64,000 bases of DNA from positions 3,596,001 through 3,660,000 of the forward strand of contig NZ_JACBYV010000001.1 in assembly GCF_013408425.1 (NCBI RefSeq), written 5' to 3'. This document shows, in pieces, positions 54,864 through 62,990 of this stretch. The first letter of the stretch is position 1; every line of letters starts with the position of its first letter. Made by a program: the position numbers and the translations under genes. The stretch comes from Pseudomonas flavescens (GTDB lineage Bacteria; Pseudomonadota; Gammaproteobacteria; Pseudomonadales; Pseudomonadaceae). The notes beneath the pieces are model-generated. The model worked only from the letters and a program-made list of their open reading frames with translations. It did not search any database and was not told the origin of the DNA.

Positions 54864-55684
54864 GCATCGTCAGGGCTTGCCAGTTTCTATCCATCAGTCG
54901 CCAGGCTTATTACAAGCACAACCGTGTTGCTGATCAGCGCGCTATACAGAATGAGCTGATCGCGTGTTATGTCCAGCGGTTAAGGCTTCGCCAGCCAAGG
55001 ATCGGCACGCGCAAGTTACATTACCTTCTGCACCGCCAACCCAATGACAGCCTGAAGGTCGGGCGCGACCGGCTATTCAAGATATTGGCCGAACACCGCC
55101 TGCTGGTACTGCCCAAGCGCGCGTATCACAAGACCACGCAGAGCTTTCATCGTTTTTATCGGCATCCGAACCTGCTCAAGTCTGGAGCTGATCAGATTAC
55201 GGCGACAGCGCCCGACCATGTTTGGGTGGCGGATATCACCTATCTGCCGGCCCGAGGCGGCCCGCTGTATCTGAGCTTGGTCACGGATGCGTACTCCCGA
55301 AAGATCGTCGGCCATCACGTCCATGAAGGCTTGCATGCAGAGTCCGTGGCGGTTGCCTTCAGGCGAGCACTAAAAAGACGCCAGGGTAACCAGGTACTCG
55401 TCCATCATTCTGATCGCGGAATCCAGTATTGCTCAGCGCTCTACCAGGCACTGCACAAATACCACGGTGTGCAGTGTTCGATGACCGATGGCTACGACTG
55501 CTATCAGAACGCGCTTGCGGAGCGGGTCAATGGAATTCTGAAGAACGAACTGCTGCTACGCAGCCCCAATGATCTAGAACAGGCCAGATCAATGGTTAGC
55601 GAGGCGGTCAGGATCTACAACACGGAGCGGCCGCATCTGGCCCTGAAATACAAAACGCCCGATGCGGTGCATCGGGCATTTTGA
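54821..55684 (+). CDS. IS3-family transposase OrfB (DDE catalytic part of OrfAB)
   Basis: About 287 residues in the -1 frame relative to orfA, read after slippage at 54815. An HTH_21 region (SISRQAYYKHN...PRIGTRKLHYLL) precedes an rve integrase core with the DDE triad: Asp in HVWVADITYL, Asp in LVHHSDRGIQYC, Glu in NALAERVNGILK. It ends YKTPDAVHRAF. No good independent start is seen, so OrfB is probably made only as the OrfAB fusion (54465-55684). Confidence 0.9.
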   Translation, partial: ATRQVISQGQAQGLSIVRACQFLSISRQAYYKHNRVADQRAIQNELIACYVQRLRLRQPRIGTRKLHYLLHRQPNDSLKVGRDRLFKILAEHRLLVLPKRAYHKTTQSFHRFYRHPNLLKSGADQITATAPDHVWVADITYLPARGGPLYLSLVTDAYSRKIVGHHVHEGLHAESVAVAFRRALKRRQGNQVLVHHSDRGIQYCSALYQALHKYHGVQCSMTDGYDCYQNALAERVNGILKNELLLRSPNDLEQARSMVSEAVRIYNTERPHLALKYKTPDAVHRAF

Positions 55685-56748
55685 GTACCGCAAACCTAGC
55701 TGAAACGGTGTAAACCTATTTCAGGACTAGACACCGCCACCGCCGACACGCGGGAAAAGTAAGGTGTCGGGCTCAAGATCGCCGCTGTCGACCGTACCGG
55801 TAAAGGGTGGGTTGGCCAATACGAACTGGTAGCTGCCTGGTTCCAACAGCTCCTTGAGCTTGACCTTTCCTTCGCGCTTGCTTAGTGAGTCGCCCTGCAG
55901 CAGGTGCGGGTCGTTGACGTCGTGCAGCACCAGGTTCATCCAGCCGATGCGGGCCATGGTACGGTCGTTATCCAAGCCGACGAAATTGGCTCCGTTGTGG
56001 ATAGCGGCGTATTGCTCAGGTGTTGCCGCAGCGCCATCGGTACGATGTGGAGTGCCGTCCCATTCGAGCACGAGGTTTTCTTGCGCTGAGTATTTGCGCA
56101 TCAGATGCTGCTGGGTACTGAACAAGAAGCCACCTGTGCCGGCGGCAGGGTCGATGACACGTTGGCCGGGCTCGGGGTCGAGCAACTCGACCATAAACCG
56201 GATCAGATGACGTGGGGTGCGGAACTGGCCATTCTTACCCGCCGTAGCGACTTCGCTGAGCAGGTACTCAAAAGTGTCACCCATGATGTCTTGGGCAGCA
56301 GAACCCTCACCAGCACGGGCGAAGAGCTGGTCGATAGCGTCAATAGCATCCGACAACACCTTGCCTTTATTAGGATCGAGCTGAAAGTAAGCATCAGCCA
56401 TGCGGTTATTCAAGCTGGCCAGCTCGGTGCCGTCAGCGCTAGTGTTGCTGAAATGCTTTTCGAGCTCGCGGAGCCAGGGAAACACTACGTCGATTAAGTG
56501 ACTCGGATTGGTTTTCTCATGGCGGATATAGCTCCACCTACAAGATTCAAACTCAGTATAAATTGACCGGAAACCACGCTGTAGCCGCTTGAAATCTATG
56601 TCTTCCAGTCGCTTAAGAAAGAGTAGATAGGTGATCTGCTCGACTGCCACCAAGGGGTTGGTGAGGCCGGCAGCCCAGAAGCGGTTCCAGAGTTCGTCGA
56701 CTTTTTTCTTGATATGAGGGGCAAGCATTCAGCAGTGTCCTTGATGGA

Positions 56749-59481
56749 TCAGGCAGTCTCATCCAATAAGTTGTTGGTGAGGCTGATGAGTTCGTCGATG
56801 TCTTGCGACGGAAATAGCGTTTCCACGCGCCCTACACGCGACAGCGGAGGTTCGTTGAGTGCAGCGCGGGTAATGCGCCCGTGGCGCAGCACAGCAGCCT
56901 TTACGGCCCGCAGGAAGTTGAGTTGGTTGGCACGCAAATAGCCGTGTGCGGCAATGAACGCATCGAACGCGGCATTGATGCGCTGCTCACGGTTAGGCAG
57001 GCGTGTGCCTTCGCAAAGTATGTGACGCAGGACTTCGGTCAGCGATGCGGCGGGGGCTTCAAAGGCTTTGCGCAAAGTGTCCTCGGTGACAAATAGATCG
57101 GCCTGGTTCAGCGTGTTGCTGATTCGTTCCAGCTCGTCGTCACCTACATGCTCGCCTTGCTTGAGCTTAGCCAACTCAGGAAGCTGGTTAGCCAGTCGGT
57201 GCACCAGTGCCTCTACCTGCTCGCGATAGCTTTCTGCAAAAGCACCTTCACCCGTGGGGCCGTAGATGATCCAACTGCGCTGTGTGATGCTGTCAGGCAG
57301 GTTGATTTCAACCGTGCGGCTGGGTGTTGTGGTGCGGTAGCGCATCAGCGGGGCGAATACGGTTTGTAGTGTGATCAAACGCGCCATATCCAAGTGCTGC
57401 CAAAAGCCGGCCGACTGAACCCAGGCACGTTGTTCAGCTACACGCTGCACCTGAGGGATGTTTTCGGCCAGACTTTCAATCGCCTCGTGAATGCGCTCAC
57501 GCACTTTGGCCTGTTCGCCTGCGTCACCTTTAAGCCAAGCCACTGAGAGACGCTCGCACCAAATGCGAAATTGAAGTTCATCCAGGCCAGCCAGTGGGGC
57601 TAGTCGCATCAGGGGGGCGATGGCTTGCGACAGGAGTTCAATTGCGCTTTGACTGGGCTTTGGCCATTGCGCTGCCAGCGCGTCGAGCTCGTCCCAGTGC
57701 GGACGTACATTGATGCTGTGACGGGGCAATGCCTGCAGCATCGCCTGCAGATCGGCAATGGTGGCTTGTGTATCTTGCTGCTGTGCTTCCAGGAGTTGCC
57801 ACTTTTCAAGCTGCAGTCGAAACAGGCGAACCGGTAGCGGTTCGCTGGGATGGTCGACCTCGCCGTCGGGTTTGAGCTTGAAATACGCGAAATTTTTCCA
57901 GTGATCGATGATCAAGAAATCTTTCTTGATCTCACCGGTGGCCTTGTCGGTATGCAGCCGCGTGCCGCGCCCGATCATCTGCCAGAACTTAACCTTGCTA
58001 AACACAGGCTTCGCGAAGACCAAGTTTTGGATGGCGGGGACGTCTACGCCGGTGTCGAGCATGTCCACCGAAATAGCCACACGCGGCATGGTGCGGTACT
58101 TGAAATCATCCAGCGTCGCGTCAGCGCGCTCCATATGGCTATCGATAATTTCAGCCATGCCTTGGCGCTGCAGCTCAGGATACAGACGGTTAAATCCCTC
58201 GTAGAGCCGCTTTGCATGGGCGTGGCTAACGGCGAAGATGATGGACTTGTGTGGTAGGCCGCGCACATCTTTGCGGCTCTTATCCATAAACTCTCGCACC
58301 ATGGCATCGTTGGTGCCTTGGTTGATGAATCCCTTTTCGATGTCACTGCCATCGAAGTTGAGCTCATCAAGCTCAACGCCTTGATCGCGAGCCATTTGTT
58401 TCAAGGGCTCGGGTAGTGCGTCACCTTGGATGCCCTGAAGCTGAAAATTGGTTTGTGCATCCAGCACACGGTAGTTGACCAGGTTCTGGTCGGCAATCGC
58501 TTGCTCGTAGCTGTAGTAGTAGCTGGGCGCGCCGTCACCGCAATCAAACAGTTCGAAAGTGTTGTGATCGATGTAGTCAGTGGGGGTCGCTGTCAGCCCG
58601 AGCTGGATGGCGTCGAAGTGATCGAAGACGGCCTTATATCGTTGGTAAATAGAACGGTGGCTTTCATCGGCCACGATCAGATCGTAGTAACCAACCGACA
58701 GGCGCGAATAAACCTGCATCATGCTGGGATAGGTTGAGAACTGAATGCGTGCGCCGGAGGTTTCGCCGGACTCGATGCGAGCCAAACTCTCGTTGGGTAA
58801 GTGGGACTTGAACTCCGACATAGCTTGGCGCACTAACTCCCGGCGGTCGGCCAGGAATAGGACTCGCTGCACGCGCTTTGATCGCAGCAAAGTATCAACA
58901 AGGGCGATGGTCGTCCGAGTCTTACCTGTGCCTGTAGCCATCACCAGCAAGAATTTGCGCTTAGCCGCATCTACCCCTTCAGTGACACGCCGAATAGCTT
59001 CGTTCTGATAGTCGCGGCCTGCGATCGCAGCGCTGATGGTGACTCCGCCCAGCGACTGAGCAAACTGCCGCTGATGGCGCAGTCGCTCTAAGTCGTCTCG
59101 CGTGTAGAACCCCGAGATTTTTCGGGGCGCATAGCGCTCACGATCCCAGAATTGAATCTCTTTGCCGTTGGTGAGAAAAATGAAGGGATCGTTACCGAAT
59201 TTGGCCTTGATTGCGTCTGCGTAGTCAGCGGCCTGACGCTTTCCAGCGAGCTCATCACGCGATGACCGCTTGGCCTCGACTACAGCAATCGGATTGCCAT
59301 CTGAACCGAGAAGAACGTAGTCAGCAAATTGCTCGGGGCCATAGTTGCCGGCGGGCTCGGCTGTTTTGAGCAAAAATTCTTCGACAAGAGTCCGCCTACC
59401 TTGAGACCAGCCAGCATGAGCAAGCTGAGAGTCGATGACCTGAGCTCTTGTTTGCGCTTCATTGCGGCTCGGAGTAGTCAT
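56749..59481 (-). CDS. hsdR: Type I restriction endonuclease subunit HsdR
   Basis: 910-aa motor-nuclease. The N-terminal PD-(D/E)xK nuclease has Asp54 and Glu69-x-Lys71 (DYVLLGSDGNPIAVVEAK). The helicase core has Walker A ATGTGKT (182-189), DESH (272-275), GLTATP and QMIGRGTRL. The C-terminal helical domain is EcoEI-like. It is the translocating and cutting subunit and requires the M2S methyltransferase. Its ATG overlaps the HTH gene by 4 bp, and hsdM follows after 20 bp. The gene is intact although its partner hsdM is broken. Confidence 0.94.
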   Translation of the reverse strand: MTTPSRNEAQTRAQVIDSQLAHAGWSQGRRTLVEEFLLKTAEPAGNYGPEQFADYVLLGSDGNPIAVVEAKRSSRDELAGKRQAADYADAIKAKFGNDPFIFLTNGKEIQFWDRERYAPRKISGFYTRDDLERLRHQRQFAQSLGGVTISAAIAGRDYQNEAIRRVTEGVDAAKRKFLLVMATGTGKTRTTIALVDTLLRSKRVQRVLFLADRRELVRQAMSEFKSHLPNESLARIESGETSGARIQFSTYPSMMQVYSRLSVGYYDLIVADESHRSIYQRYKAVFDHFDAIQLGLTATPTDYIDHNTFELFDCGDGAPSYYYSYEQAIADQNLVNYRVLDAQTNFQLQGIQGDALPEPLKQMARDQGVELDELNFDGSDIEKGFINQGTNDAMVREFMDKSRKDVRGLPHKSIIFAVSHAHAKRLYEGFNRLYPELQRQGMAEIIDSHMERADATLDDFKYRTMPRVAISVDMLDTGVDVPAIQNLVFAKPVFSKVKFWQMIGRGTRLHTDKATGEIKKDFLIIDHWKNFAYFKLKPDGEVDHPSEPLPVRLFRLQLEKWQLLEAQQQDTQATIADLQAMLQALPRHSINVRPHWDELDALAAQWPKPSQSAIELLSQAIAPLMRLAPLAGLDELQFRIWCERLSVAWLKGDAGEQAKVRERIHEAIESLAENIPQVQRVAEQRAWVQSAGFWQHLDMARLITLQTVFAPLMRYRTTTPSRTVEINLPDSITQRSWIIYGPTGEGAFAESYREQVEALVHRLANQLPELAKLKQGEHVGDDELERISNTLNQADLFVTEDTLRKAFEAPAASLTEVLRHILCEGTRLPNREQRINAAFDAFIAAHGYLRANQLNFLRAVKAAVLRHGRITRAALNEPPLSRVGRVETLFPSQDIDELISLTNNLLDETA

Positions 59482-59681
59482 TGCTCATTCCCTGAGTTTT
59501 GGTGCTCGTCTGCGCCACCCGCACGCACCCACTCATCGACCTCAGATAGCTGAAACTTCCATAGACGACCAACTTTGTGCGCCGGCAAAGCCTTACGCTC
59601 GCGCCAGCGATACACCGTGTCTTTGGCCACCCCCAAGTGAAGGGAAACCTGTTCGGCAGTGACCCAAGGTTCAGTGCTCAT
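59478..59681 (-). CDS. Excisionase-like helix-turn-helix protein
   Basis: 67-aa HTH_17-type protein (PWVTAEQVSLHLGVAKDTVYRWRERKALPAHKVGRLWKFQLSEVDEWVRAGG), covering nearly the whole protein. ATG 59681 is chosen because the domain begins there; the longer frame upstream is not family-like. It overlaps the hsdR start by 4 bp and leads the restriction operon, where such genes commonly stand and probably act as transcriptional regulators. An alternative is excisionase for the island, as it is near attR. Confidence 0.82.
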   Translation of the reverse strand: MSTEPWVTAEQVSLHLGVAKDTVYRWRERKALPAHKVGRLWKFQLSEVDEWVRAGGADEHQNSGNEQ

Positions 59682-59910
59682 TATGGTTACGCTCAAGCTT
59701 AAGCAGCCATAGTCGTTTAAAGTCGGCTGAAGTCTATCAGCATGAAGGACACTGCTGTAGTGATTCGCCAGTGAAAAACGGTGAAAAGCGCTGCACCTAG
59801 GAGCAGGATTCAGAAGACCAGCTATCGGCCCTCTCAAGGCATCCCCATCAGCAACCACCAAGAGCTGCTGATGCTCGTCGACCAAGAAGAGATAGGTCGC
59901 AATGAACTGA

Positions 59911-60120
59911 AAGCGTAATCACGGAATCAAGAGGCGCTGGAACCGTAAGCAATTCGCCGAGCGCTCAGCTGGCAAGAAGCAGGTCAACGTCCTGCTATCC
60001 ATAATGTTGATCGCCCGACTCGACTCGCTAGCCAAGCAGCACAGAGTGAAACGCGCTCAAATCATTGAGACCCTGGTGAGCAGTAATTCTGACGCTAGCG
60101 TGCCCCTTCATGTCGATTAA
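59911..60120 (+). pseudogene. Ribbon-helix-helix-like fragment without a clear start
   Basis: A 69-codon open frame (KRNHGIKRRWNRKQFAERSAG, then KKQVNVLL...IARLDSLAKQHRVKRAQIIETLV) that ends TAA at 60118. The second half has the strand-helix-helix look of CopG/Arc regulators. There is no ATG, GTG or TTG at a sensible place and a TGA lies directly upstream, so the gene has probably lost its 5' part or is frameshifted. It could once have regulated the neighbouring operon. Confidence 0.4.
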
Positions 60121-60198
60121 CGGAGGGGGCGCCGCCAGGGATAATCGGACGAACCTCTAAACTCATATCAGCATGCCGAGCTCGTTTTCAACCAGCCA

Positions 60199-60219
60199 AG
60201 TATTCCAAAAGGTATTCCA
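60199..60219. repeat. Two GGTATTCCA-type arm repeats near attR
   Basis: AGTATTCCA (60199-60207, one mismatch) and GGTATTCCA (60211-60219), matching the four copies in front of int. Repeats at both island ends are expected for arm-type integrase or excisionase binding. Confidence 0.75.
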
Positions 60220-60273
60220 CCGAGCTTTACACCCAAGATTTTCCTTTTATATTTCAAATATATACCCAGTATT

Positions 60274-60296
60274 TTCAAATCCCCCCGGCCCACCAA
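60274..60296. other. attR: right attachment site
   Basis: TTCAAATCCCCCCGGCCCACCAA, the same as attL (38462-38485) but for one missing T. Directly followed by the original ssrA terminator. Confidence 0.88.
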
Positions 60297-60300
60297 ATAA

Positions 60301-60342
60301 GCCTCTGAAGACCAAAAGGTTTTCAGAGGCTTTTTCTTTTTG
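60301..60342 (+). terminator. Displaced native ssrA terminator
   Basis: GCCTCTGAA (60301-60309) pairs with TTCAGAGGC (60322-60330) around GACCAAAAGGT, followed by TTTTTCTTTTTG. Its place just beyond attR shows it belonged to ssrA before the island entered. Confidence 0.85.
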
Positions 60343-60378
60343 CGTGTCCTTCCTGGCACTCCCAGCCTGACCACACAC

Positions 60379-61257
60379 TCACCTCTCCCCATCCAGAAAG
60401 GCGATCAATGCCTGCACCCGGGCACTTCTGTCCTTGCGAATGGGCACCAGCAGTTGAATCGGTGCACTGCCGAAGGACCATTGCTCCAGCAAACGCACCA
60501 GCGTTCCTCGGGCAATGCCATCGCGGACATCCCATTCGGACCTCAGTAGCAACCCGTGGCCCTGCTCCGCCCACTGGCGGGCGATAACGCCGTCGTTGCA
60601 TACCAGCGTTGGCTCGATCCTCACGGTTTGGCTGACGCCTGACCGGCGCACATGCCAGAGCGTCGCGTCCTCTTCATTCTCACGGATGCAGATGCAGCGG
60701 TGCGCAGCCAGCTCGCCGGGATTTTGCGGGCCGCCGTGGGTATCGAGGTATGCGGGGCTCGCGCAAAGCCATCGTTCATTGGTTGCCAGCGTTCGTGCGA
60801 CCCATGAGCTATCGCGAACCGCGCCTATGTGGATCACCGCATCGCTGTCATGACGGTCCGGCCAAGGGGTTTCGCGCAGGTCCAGATGCACCTTGAGCGA
60901 GGGATGGCGCCGGGCGAACCTGGAAAGCAAGGGAGCCACGAATTTGCGCCCATAGCCGAACGAAGTGGCCAGACGCAGCGTTCCGGTCAGTTGCCCTTGA
61001 GGCTCGCGAAACGTTTCACAGAGGCCATCGATTCGCTCGAGAAGCGCGACGCTCTCGGCGGCCAGTCGCTCCCCTTCGGCGGTCAGGCTGAGCCGCTGCG
61101 CATCGCGGTTCGCGAGCTTCGCGCCCAGGGCGGCCTCGAGCTTGCGCAGCCGCATCGACAGAGCAGGAGGCGTCACGTTGAGCATTCGTGCCGCGGCGCT
61201 CAGCGAGCCAGCTTTCGCCAACGTGGCGGCAAGGCGCATGTCTTCGACGGAGATCAT
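60379..61257 (-). CDS. LysR-family transcriptional regulator
   Basis: 292-aa LTTR: HTH at about residues 5-62 (MRLAATLAKAGSLSAAARMLNVTPPALSMRLRKLEAALGAKL), then the effector domain (LTGTLRLATSFGYGRKFVAPLLSRFARRHPSLKVHL). It resembles the DsdC/AaeR-like subgroup that often controls a divergent transporter or oxidoreductase. It is divergent from the TauE/SafE permease over 184 bp, so that gene is its likely target. Confidence 0.88.
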   Translation of the reverse strand: MISVEDMRLAATLAKAGSLSAAARMLNVTPPALSMRLRKLEAALGAKLANRDAQRLSLTAEGERLAAESVALLERIDGLCETFREPQGQLTGTLRLATSFGYGRKFVAPLLSRFARRHPSLKVHLDLRETPWPDRHDSDAVIHIGAVRDSSWVARTLATNERWLCASPAYLDTHGGPQNPGELAAHRCICIRENEEDATLWHVRRSGVSQTVRIEPTLVCNDGVIARQWAEQGHGLLLRSEWDVRDGIARGTLVRLLEQWSFGSAPIQLLVPIRKDRSARVQALIAFLDGER

Positions 61258-61441
61258 TCAATTTTTCTTAAGGATTGATAAAGCCTGGTTGAACCACAGC
61301 TTAATGCAGGGTGAGTACGGTTGCACTTCGGCTCCCTACCCGAAGAAGACCAATGGACGCGTATCGACCCGCCAGGAAAACGTCAGACACCCCGCATGGC
61401 TCCCGCCCAACCACAGGCCCTGAACCTCAGGCAGGCTTTTC

Positions 61442-62203
61442 ATGGACATGATCCTCGATTCGCAAACCCTCCTGATACTCGCAACCGTCGCGGTGGCGGC
61501 CGGTTTCATCGACACGCTCGCGGGCGGCGGTGGGCTCATCACCATTCCGGCGATGCTGCTCATGCAAGTTCCGCCCGTACAGGCAATCGCGACGAACAAG
61601 CTACAAGGCACTTTCGGCACATTGGCGTCGACGCTGACGCTGATGCGCAGGCGACAAGTGACCTGGGACGATATCAAGGCAGCCTGCCTGTCTTCGTTCA
61701 TGGGCGCCTCCTTGGGCGCTGCGGCCATCCAGTTCGTCGATGCATCGGTGCTGGATCTGTTGATCCCCATCGTGCTCGTGAGCATCGGGCTGTACTTTCT
61801 GCTGGCACCAAGCGCAGGTACCGTGGAGCGCAAGCCCAGGATGGGCAGCGGCTTGTACAGGTCCTGCATCGTTCCGCTCATCGGCTTTTACGATGGCTTT
61901 TTCGGCCCAGGCACGGGCTCGCTCTTCTCGCTTGCCGAAGTCGCGCTGCGCGGCCGCAATCTCGTACGTGCCACCGCCTCGGCGAAGGGCATGAATCTCG
62001 CCAGCAACATGGCCTCGCTGGTGGTATTCATCATTGGCGGCAAGGTGCTGTGGATTCTCGGGGGCACCATGGCCATAGGGCAGGTGATTGGCGCTTATCT
62101 GGGCTCACTGGTGCTGATGACGGGAGGCTCCAGGCTGATCAGGCCGCTGATCGTGATCGTTTGCTTCGCCATGGTAGGCCGCTATCTGTATCAGCACCTC
62201 TGA
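61442..62203 (+). CDS. TauE/SafE (TSUP) family permease
   Basis: 253-aa inner-membrane protein with about eight helices in two halves. The start IDTLAGGGGLITIPAMLL and the repeat-half equivalent GFYDGFFGPGTGSLFSLAEVAL are the family's two signature loops (resembling E. coli YfcA). It probably exports or imports an organosulfur or small organic anion; substrate not deducible. Expression is presumably set by the divergent LysR regulator. Confidence 0.88.
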   Translation: MDMILDSQTLLILATVAVAAGFIDTLAGGGGLITIPAMLLMQVPPVQAIATNKLQGTFGTLASTLTLMRRRQVTWDDIKAACLSSFMGASLGAAAIQFVDASVLDLLIPIVLVSIGLYFLLAPSAGTVERKPRMGSGLYRSCIVPLIGFYDGFFGPGTGSLFSLAEVALRGRNLVRATASAKGMNLASNMASLVVFIIGGKVLWILGGTMAIGQVIGAYLGSLVLMTGGSRLIRPLIVIVCFAMVGRYLYQHL

Positions 62204-62441
62204 CGCCCCTCCCCGCCTCGGGCCCAATTCTCATCAGGGGCAGTTCAGGGTTGGCCCAAGGGCCACACGGGCTGATTACGATATTCCAATAACCCAGAAC
62301 GGTGGCTCGGTTTCCCTGGCCAGGTTCCAGCCTGAAGCAACCACGCATTGGAGGGCCGCTGCGGCAGGCCCCAGCGGACGCCAGTGATGCAGCCCAATAC
62401 TCATGCGGGACCTGCTTGCCGGTGGTTACCCGCCCCACTCC

Positions 62442-62717
62442 TTACCTCCGACACCTCTCCCGCATCGCCGCCTTATGCGCGGCCTTCACCAGATCGCAGG
62501 CATCTTCGGTAAGCAGGTGGGCGGCTGCGCTGATGTTTTGTACGTCCATGGCGTCAGCATGGGCGATGGTCATGGCGGCGAGGCTGTGCAGCAGGCCGCG
62601 AACTGCGCTGAGGCGTTGCTGGGCGCTTTCGTGCAGGTCGATGTAGGAATGGCTGGTGTCGATCAGTAGTACGGGAGTGGTGGTTGGATTGCTGGAGAGT
62701 GGGATGAAGTCAGTCAT
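62442..62717 (-). CDS. DUF3077/DUF6124-type small protein
   Basis: 91-aa cytosolic helical protein (DLHESAQQRLSAVRGLLHSLAAMTIAHADAMDVQNISAAAHLLTEDACDLVKAAHKAA) of a kind frequent and often multicopy in Pseudomonas. Function unknown. Its ATG overlaps the 3' end of a 24-codon leader ORF by 8 bp, and a long structured RNA region lies upstream, so translation is probably controlled. Confidence 0.82.
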   Translation of the reverse strand: MTDFIPLSSNPTTTPVLLIDTSHSYIDLHESAQQRLSAVRGLLHSLAAMTIAHADAMDVQNISAAAHLLTEDACDLVKAAHKAAMRERCRR

Positions 62718-62784
62718 GATGCTGGCCCTCCTTGAATTCAGGATGGCAGCGTGCGGACGGATTGGGGGCGTGGGTGTGCTTCAT
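62710..62784 (-). CDS. Leader peptide ORF coupled to the DUF3077-type gene
   Basis: 24 codons (MKHTHAPNPSARCHPEFKEG and four more). AAGGAG lies 10 bases before the ATG and belongs to the CACACAAAGGAG element that can be sequestered by upstream RNA. It stops 5 bp inside the downstream gene, so ribosomes ending here could restart on that gene. The frame also continues upstream to 62997, giving a 95-residue form (TTG start) resembling Icd/Ash-type ORFs of phage immunity loci. Confidence 0.5.
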   Translation of the reverse strand: MKHTHAPNPSARCHPEFKEGQHHD

Positions 62785-62793
62785 GGCTTGATG

Positions 62794-62990
62794 CTCCTTT
62801 GTGTGAGGAACCGCCACGACCTGCTGCAAAACAGGATTGGGTGGCGGCTGTACGCAGGTTTGCAGACCGGACACAAAGGAACCCGGCGCGCTCGAAAGCG
62901 CCCTGCGCACAGCCACCATAAAGCGAAACAGCGGGCACAAAAAAACGCCTGCTGTCGAACGGTGGCGCCTGTGCGCCTTTGTGTGATCGG
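62794..62990 (-). ncRNA. Alternatively paired leader RNA (C4/P4-immunity-like)
   Basis: In minus-strand order there are five elements. A (62961-62990) carries CACACAAAGG and GCGCACAGGCGCCACC. B (62902-62917) is GGTGGCTGTGCGCAGG. C (62865-62879) is CCTTTGTGTCCGGTC. D (62840-62858) is CCTGCGTACAGCCGCCACC. E (62794-62808) is CCTCACACAAAGGAG, with the leader RBS. B and C can pair with A, or with D and E. When C pairs with E the RBS is hidden. A 5' segment that mimics the RBS side is the plan of the phage P1/P7 C4 and P4 CI antisense immunity RNAs. No experiment or folding program was used. Confidence 0.55.

Larger units (their letters stand above)
54412..55733 (+). mobile_element. IS3-family insertion sequence in hsdM (1322 bp)
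   Basis: Ends in imperfect inverted repeats of about 28 bp, TGTC-x-x-GTCCTGAA...GGTTTACACC at each end, starting TG and ending CA. Flanked by the 3-bp duplication CCG (54409-54411 and 55734-55736). It encodes overlapping orfA and orfB joined by a -1 frameshift, as is usual in IS3. It is transcribed against the host operon. The reconstructed target is in frame, so the insertion is recent or at least undecayed. The subgroup is not assigned. Confidence 0.95.
52950..56728 (-). pseudogene. hsdM: Type I DNA methyltransferase HsdM, split by an IS element
   Basis: The N-terminal part (55727-56728, first 331 codons) has the SAM motif DPAAGTGG (193-200) and catalytic NPPF (306-309), then runs into the IS after RVGGGG. 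The rest resumes at 54411 (GKKKGDTITNKSELLFLWLM...) and ends at 52950. Removing 54412-55733 and one CCG copy joins the frame exactly to 817 aa (RVGGGGKKKGDT), longer than the usual 500-550 because of a large C-terminal part. As it stands modification is lost, and with it most likely restriction, since HsdR needs M2S to act. It starts 20 bp after hsdR. Confidence 0.93.
59700..60273. other. Island right-end region without an intact gene
   Basis: About 570 bp upstream of the restriction operon. It should contain that operon's promoter, which I could not fix. It also holds an open frame resembling a ribbon-helix-helix protein (59911-60120) and two integrase arm repeats (60199-60219). Other frames here are short and unconvincing. 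Confidence 0.5.
38462..60296. mobile_element. Integrative genomic island in ssrA (~21.8 kb)
   Basis: Bounded by attL and attR direct repeats from the tmRNA 3' end. A P4-type integrase lies just inside attL and integrase-type arm repeats lie at both ends. The cargo is two PIN-like proteins, an XRE-ImmA regulator, a DUF932/YqaJ/Gp3-like module, and a type I restriction-modification operon with an AAA ATPase and HNH nuclease. Base composition looks less G+C-rich than in the flanks across much of the element. No conjugation, replication or structural phage genes are visible, so it would need helper functions to transfer. Confidence 0.9.

Noticed and set aside
38462..60296. Complete prophage or ICE
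   Set aside because: No capsid, tail, lysis, relaxase or type IV secretion genes are seen; only an integrase and island-type cargo.
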